Positions 59,171 to 64,000 of a DNA stretch of 64,000 bases are shown piece by piece (within the stretch, counting starts at the first letter, position 1; every line of letters begins with the position of its first letter). The notes under the pieces are model-generated. The model ran no database searches, was not told the DNA's origin, and saw nothing but the letters and a program-made list of their open reading frames with translations. Made by a program: the position numbers and the translations under genes. Origin of the DNA: Excoecaria cochinchinensis (Eukaryota; Streptophyta; Magnoliopsida; Malpighiales; Euphorbiaceae); the NCBI GenBank assembly GCA_947683425.1, contig CANTUQ010000055.1:3956001-4020000 (forward strand), in the 5' to 3' direction.

Positions 59171-60179
59171 TATTTTATTTGTATATTCATATAAATATGA
59201 TAATTAAATTTATCTTATTAATAATCAAAATATTTATTTTAATTTATTAACTATTTATTATGTTAATTCAGTGCATTAAAATATTTAATACAAATAATTA
59301 TGAAGTTAAATTTATATAATAACTATATATAAATTATATAATAACTATATAAATTTATAAATTATGTAATAACTGTATATAAATTTATATAATAACTATA
59401 AAATAGAAATTATAAATAATATTTAAATAAAAAATTATTAGTATTATATATAATAATTAATAAATATATGTTTTTTCGGTACAGTTCGGTACGGTTCAAT
59501 ACGGTTTTATATTCGGTTCCAGTACAATTCGGTTCAGTTCTAGTCAAAAAGTCAACAGTATAATTCGGTTCAGTTCTAGTCAAAAAAGTCAACGGTACAA
59601 TTCGGTTCTGGATCTTTTTTTTCGGTATTTCGGTTCGGTACAGGAAGATCCAGAACCGTGTACACCCCTAAAAATAACCATGAGCTAATTCCTGCTCTAA
59701 GACCCTTAAAAGTGACAAAAATAGAAGGCTTTTTATTTTAGCCGAGTGGCTAGAACCAGTTCTATCATTGATGTTGTCTGACCTTAGTTTGGTTTTTAGG
59801 CCATAACTCGAGTTAGGAATATCCAAATTGGGTGATTCAAAATGAATTGGAACAATAACATCTGTTTCTACAATTGTTATAGAAATAGCCATAATTTATT
59901 TCTGACTGCAAGGACCTCAAAATTTCCCATTACAGTAGCTAAATTTGTCAGGTGGGTCTGTGGAGCAGTGTTGACACATTTGGGTATATCTCCCAGATTT
60001 TAATCCCACATGACTTGAAATTTTGTCATTAAAAATTTAACATCCTGAAGATTAAATCTTATGAAGGCTATTTAGTCTGAAAATTTCGTTTATTTGTTCA
60101 AAAATGCTGGTAGTTTCAGTAAATGAATTCTGCCCTGTGCTGTGCACTTAATTTTGGTACCTTTCGGTGACTGGTTAGA

Positions 60180-60290
60180 AAGCACAGCTGTGCTTTTAGT
60201 AGAACACAGCTGTGTTTTTGGCAATCAGATTGACGAAATAGTTAGAGAGCACAGCTGTGTTTTTGATAAAACACAGTTGTGTTTTAGAGT
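60180..60290 (+). repeat. CACAGCTGTG palindrome cluster in LTR E
   Basis: Four palindromic CACAGCTGTG / CACAGTTGTG words occur in about 110 bp. Confidence 0.7.
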
Positions 60291-61344
60291 AATTTTTCCC
60301 TCTTAACCAATTCATCATAGAATCAGTTCCGCACCTCCAAATTAGCTCCAAAGTGTTTAGAAATGCCTTAAAATTAAATGTTACTTATTTTATAATTAGG
60401 CAATGAGGATATGTAATTAAATTACATGTGAATTGAATAAATTCTTATGATGAAGAATTAATTAATATGATGATTATTTAGCAATAATAAATTATATTTG
60501 TTAAGTTTTTGTGTTATTTTATGAATTATTCGTATGATTTAGTTTTCGTTTTAAATATGCTTTTAACCTGAACTCCCTGAAACTTATTTGGTATATTCGA
60601 ACGACTTGTGATTAAAGGATTGACCAAGAATATATTGGACTATAATATAAATAATATGATAGGTATTAAATTGATGATATGCAAATAACATTATGCATGA
60701 TATTATTTAATAAAAATTTAGCAATATTAAATAATATTTATCCGGACCTTACACTATTAAATAGGGAATTTCAAGAAATACGCAGATTATTATTTTATGA
60801 TGTATAATTTATTATCTTATCTATTTTCTGATATACTACCTGATTATATGTGTATTATGTTTTTACACAGTAGATTAGAGTATGTAGAACTACGTGGTTC
60901 TGATTTTCAATTCTTGAGATACGTAAGAAACTTAGAATATTTATTCTAAGTCTGAACCAAATTATGAGAAATGGATGTGTGCCTAGAAATGTACAAGTTC
61001 CTCAAAGTGTTAAAATGTGAAAGACCTGATTTTTGATGTGTTTTGATGATAATTAATGGTATGTCTATGTTAATCAACATGTAATTATGCTAAATGGATG
61101 ATAAATGATATAAAAAGAATTTATGGTGAATTATTGACATGTTGGCCGAATGGTATACATATGTGTATCCATGTATATCATGATGACATGATGAGTTAAT
61201 GACGTGACATGGCATAAGAATGAAAAGTAAGGGAATAGTATGATAAAATTCCATGAAATGTATGTATGATTACTTAAAGATATGAAAAATGGAATAATGA
61301 TGCCCTATGTAGTAATCTGATAGTCAAGTCTAGTACAGAATATG

Positions 61345-61415
61345 TTGGCTAGCCATAGGGATATAAGACCGCAGGTGTGAGCATGGCATATCACTTATGG
61401 TAGACCAATGACGGT
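61345..61415 (+). other. Conserved LTR block with GTGA/TCAC hairpin, copy in E
   Basis: GGCTAGCCATAGGG, arms 61377-61380 and 61391-61394, then GACGGTCC. Confidence 0.5.
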
Positions 61416-62399
61416 CCTACATGTCTGTATCTGAATATCAAAATTGTACTGTACTGTATTTAAAAACAGGTGTAGTCCCTCGGGCTTCCTCTGGTATGTA
61501 TTAAAGACTGAAGTGATCTTTCATGGTCCTTCAGGTCATTCGAGCCATTAGGGGTTCGCGTCTCGTTTATCTTGGTCATAGATGTCTTCCAGTTTTATAC
61601 ACGGGCAAATGGCAAAGAAAAATAATAAAATGAGCTTAAAATGATTAAAGTGACAGAAATGTTTTAATTGGCATACGTGATTGTAATGAATGATTATATA
61701 GTTAATCTTTGGATTATTTTATATTAATTGGATTTAAATGTATTTGTGTATTAAATGTGCTTATCGGAGGCCTAATGTGTTTATTACATGTCATTTAATG
61801 ATATCAAGTGGTTATATTGTTAATTAATGGTAAATTTGTAATTAAATGAAAATTTGGGATTTTTATGGTAATATATTTCTAATATAATTAATTCATTGAC
61901 TATATTGCAATTTGCCTCTAGAGAGATTTATTGATTGATTATGTTATAATTTGACTTATGATTTAGTTTATAAGTAATGTGAATTGATATATGGAACATA
62001 ATGATCAAATGCTTATAATGAGCCAGAATATTGTAAATATTTATATTATTATGTTTTTATGCATAATTGAATAAAAGTTACAAAAGTGATTGATTGTTAA
62101 TATTTGGTTTAATATGTTATTAGTAGTGATTTATGAATAAAGAAAAAGGAAGAGCAAAATCGTAATATGTAAAATGTTTAGGGGGCAATATGGTAAATAT
62201 GTGCTTTAATTGGTTGAATTGTGATTTAAAAATGTTATTTGTGTGAAAAAGGACATAATTGTAATTAACAAAAAGATTTGTAGGCATAATGATAATTTTG
62301 CACCTAATGGATAAGTATGTAAATATGAAGTTAAGCTATCATATGTATAAAATTAATGATAAATAATAAGTGCCAATTGAAAGAAGGTTATAGAATATG

Positions 62400-64000
62400 T
62401 GTAGACACCGGGTCCTAAAACAGCCCAGATTAGAGTTACCCAATGATAATAAGATGCCTTGTCACAGGCAAAAAGGTTAAAAATTGTGATTTTCTTGTAA
62501 AATTTGCATTTTAGAGTAAAAAAATTGAAAAATAATAAAAAAAATATTTTAAAAATTAGATTTAAAAAATGGGGTTTAGAAATTACAATATTTTTAGTTT
62601 AATTGAAAAATTAAAAAAAAAAATTTCGGAGTGTCGGCCGCGCGGCAACGCAAGCTGGGCAAACGCTCTCGCCCAGCGGGCGCGACGCCCAACGGGCGTC
62701 CGTCGCCCCTGTCCGCTACAAAACGCCCGTTTTCGCCCGAAATTCATTTTTTTCCCATTTTTTCACCTAAAATCCGTTTTTTATCCCATTTTTCAGGTTT
62801 TTTAAGGATTTATTCAATTTTTAAAATTCAAAATAGTTAATATCTCATTTAATTAGGTCTGATCCCTTTACTTATTATTTCTTTCCTATTTTCTTCATAC
62901 AAAAATAAGAAGATAAAAATTAAAAGGAGGGGAATTTCTTTTAGGGTTTTTTTAGGTTTTCTTTTCTTCTTTCTCTCAAATTCTCTCTAAAATTTCCAGA
63001 TTTTCCCTAACAAAAAGAATTAAAAATTCAGTTCATCTTTTTGGTTCTTTTTTCCAATAGAATTTCTTCTAAACATTTTTTAGAAGTAGTTTTATTGATT
63101 GATTTCAATTTTGAGACAAATACAACAATTATTTGCTCTCAAAATTCTTTTTTAACTTTTTATTTTTGTTCAATTAAACTTTTTCCATTGATTTTCTTTT
63201 GAATATCTTTTTGATGAAAAGTTAATTTTGAGAAAAAAAATATAATTGTTTGTTATCAAAATCTAATTTTTTCATTTGATTTTCTAAAAATAAGATTTTT
63301 TTCATATGTTTTGTTTCCTGAGACAAACAAAAGGATTGTTTGTTCTTGAGATTATTTTTATCAATAAAAATCATTCTTTAGACAAAGAAATTAATTCTTT
63401 GTTCTTAAAAAATTTTTGATCAATTTATTTTTCCGGAATAAAATTCCAACATTTTCATTATATTCAACTCTAATCTTGCACACCACAAACAAGGAAATCA
63501 ATATCATTTTTACTTTCATCGAATCCGAAACTCTGAGGGTAAACATTCTGGGCTTGATATTTATTTTATTTTCTTTTACTTATTTTGTTTATATTTAATT
63601 TATTAACATGTATATTTTTGTTATTCTCATTTATTTATTTATTCTATATCTTGTAGGTTTATTCCATTTAATGTTTATATTATTATGTTTATATAATATT
63701 ATTGCTATTATTAGTTTATTATCATTCTCTTTCATTATTATTTTCATTACTGTTGTTAATATTATCATATTATTTTATTCTTATTCATGTAAATATTGAT
63801 TGTTTATTATTTTTAACATGTAATTAAGTTATCTTACTTTAATTCATCATTATTTTTAACATGTAATTAAATAAATTCATTTTAATTGATATTTTTACCA
63901 TGTAAATGTTTTATATTAATTGTGATTATATTGATTAACCATGTCATTCATTTAATTGCTATCATTATTTTGTTATTCATTTTTTATCATTCTTTTATCA
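62400..64000 (+). repeat. Tat-type LTR, 5' part, runs off the window
   Basis: It starts TGTAGACACCGGGTCCT, matching the reverse complement at 9232. It has a GC-rich block at 62630-62720 (as at 8900-9000), a T-rich leader, a donor-like GAG/GGTAAACATTCTG at about 63537 (compare 6168) and an AT-rich tail. No gene. Confidence 0.75.

Larger units (their letters stand above)
55498..59670 (-). mobile_element. hAT-family DNA transposon, 4.2 kb, defective
   Basis: Terminal inverted repeats begin TAGGGGTGTACA at both ends, then diverge. The 8-bp target duplication is gaaataac (55490-55497) and aaaataac (59671-59678), one mismatch. Both subterminal regions are packed with TTCGGT/ACGGT words (55510-55680 and 59470-59645), as expected for transposase binding. 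The transposase gene is on the minus strand and incomplete. Confidence 0.9.
46288..62399 (+). mobile_element. Giant-LTR element C with about 0.3-kb interior, interrupted, 3' end not seen
   Basis: LTR1 46288-51688 (5.4 kb), interior 51689-51989 (301 bp) with primer site and polypurine tract, then LTR2 from 51990, cut at 53817 by LTR E. The LTR2 remainder lies beyond the window. No coding capacity. The interior keeps the Tekay-type signature TTTCGAAGATGAAATTTTTA. Confidence 0.85.
53817..62399 (+). repeat. LTR E of the Tekay-like family, interrupted by hAT and truncated
   Basis: It starts TGTAATGGCC. Own sequence is 53817-55497 and 59679-62399. It holds a TATA box, a donor, a small CACAGCTGTG cluster and the GTGAG block at 61377. 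Its end is not reached; a Tat-type LTR cuts it at 62400. No gene. Confidence 0.75.

Noticed and set aside
1..64000. Host protein-coding or RNA genes
   Set aside because: Every coding block found belongs to a transposable element, and no rRNA, tRNA or snRNA signature was seen on reading.

Overview
This is repeat-dense plant nuclear DNA with no host gene that I can support. The plant assignment rests on chromodomain-type Ty3/gypsy retrotransposons with an initiator-Met-tRNA primer site, a second gypsy lineage resembling Tat/Ogre, plant-specific DUF7745-like and ATHILA-like extra ORFs, a plant-style hAT transposon, and (ATT)n-rich, CHG-decayed DNA. Species cannot be read from the sequence. Nearly every base can be placed in a stack of nested transposable elements, and the boundaries are mostly fixed by TG...CA ends and short target duplications.

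Layout, left chain. The oldest visible host is a Ty3/gypsy RT/RNase H fragment (45200-46287). It is cut on its left by the end of a Tat-type LTR (44159-45199). That LTR is cut by a long LTR, here called A (pieces 9233-9652, 37933-38839, 42310-44158). Inside A sit: a minus-strand Tat-type element with gag (7654-9232), itself cut by a second Tat-type element (1-7653); a solo LTR B (9653-37932, TSD ctagt/ccagt); and a minus-strand solo LTR F (38840-42309, TSD atgat). B is interrupted by a nearly complete minus-strand Tekay/Del-like chromovirus (14115-37619, TSD cagtg). One of that element's LTRs is interrupted by solo LTR G (14167-18223, TSD atgaa), and its integrase gene by a 10.2 kb non-coding element with full LTRs (21569-31765, TSD cacac).

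Layout, right chain. The RT fragment is cut on its right by an element with a 5.4 kb LTR (46288-51688), an internal region of only about 0.3 kb (51689-51989) and a second LTR starting at 51990. That second LTR is cut at 53817 by LTR E. E is cut by a 4.2 kb hAT element (55498-59670) and, at 62400, by another Tat-type LTR that runs off the window.

Genes. All coding regions belong to transposons and all are broken: gag/protease, RT, RNase H, integrase and chromodomain tail of the Tekay element; gag of the minus-strand Tat element; a hAT transposase; and two divergently arranged extra ORFs in the first Tat-type element, which share a compact two-TATA promoter region. Many stops look like CAG to TAG changes, as expected after CHG methylation and deamination.

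The most interesting non-coding signals are the divergent promoter of the two extra ORFs, a stem-loop conserved with compensating changes in seven Tekay-type LTRs, a nearly fixed TATA-to-splice-donor spacing in five LTRs, different tandem arrays at the same 3' position of two Tat-type elements, arrays of short palindromes inside LTRs, and the giant-LTR element with almost no interior.
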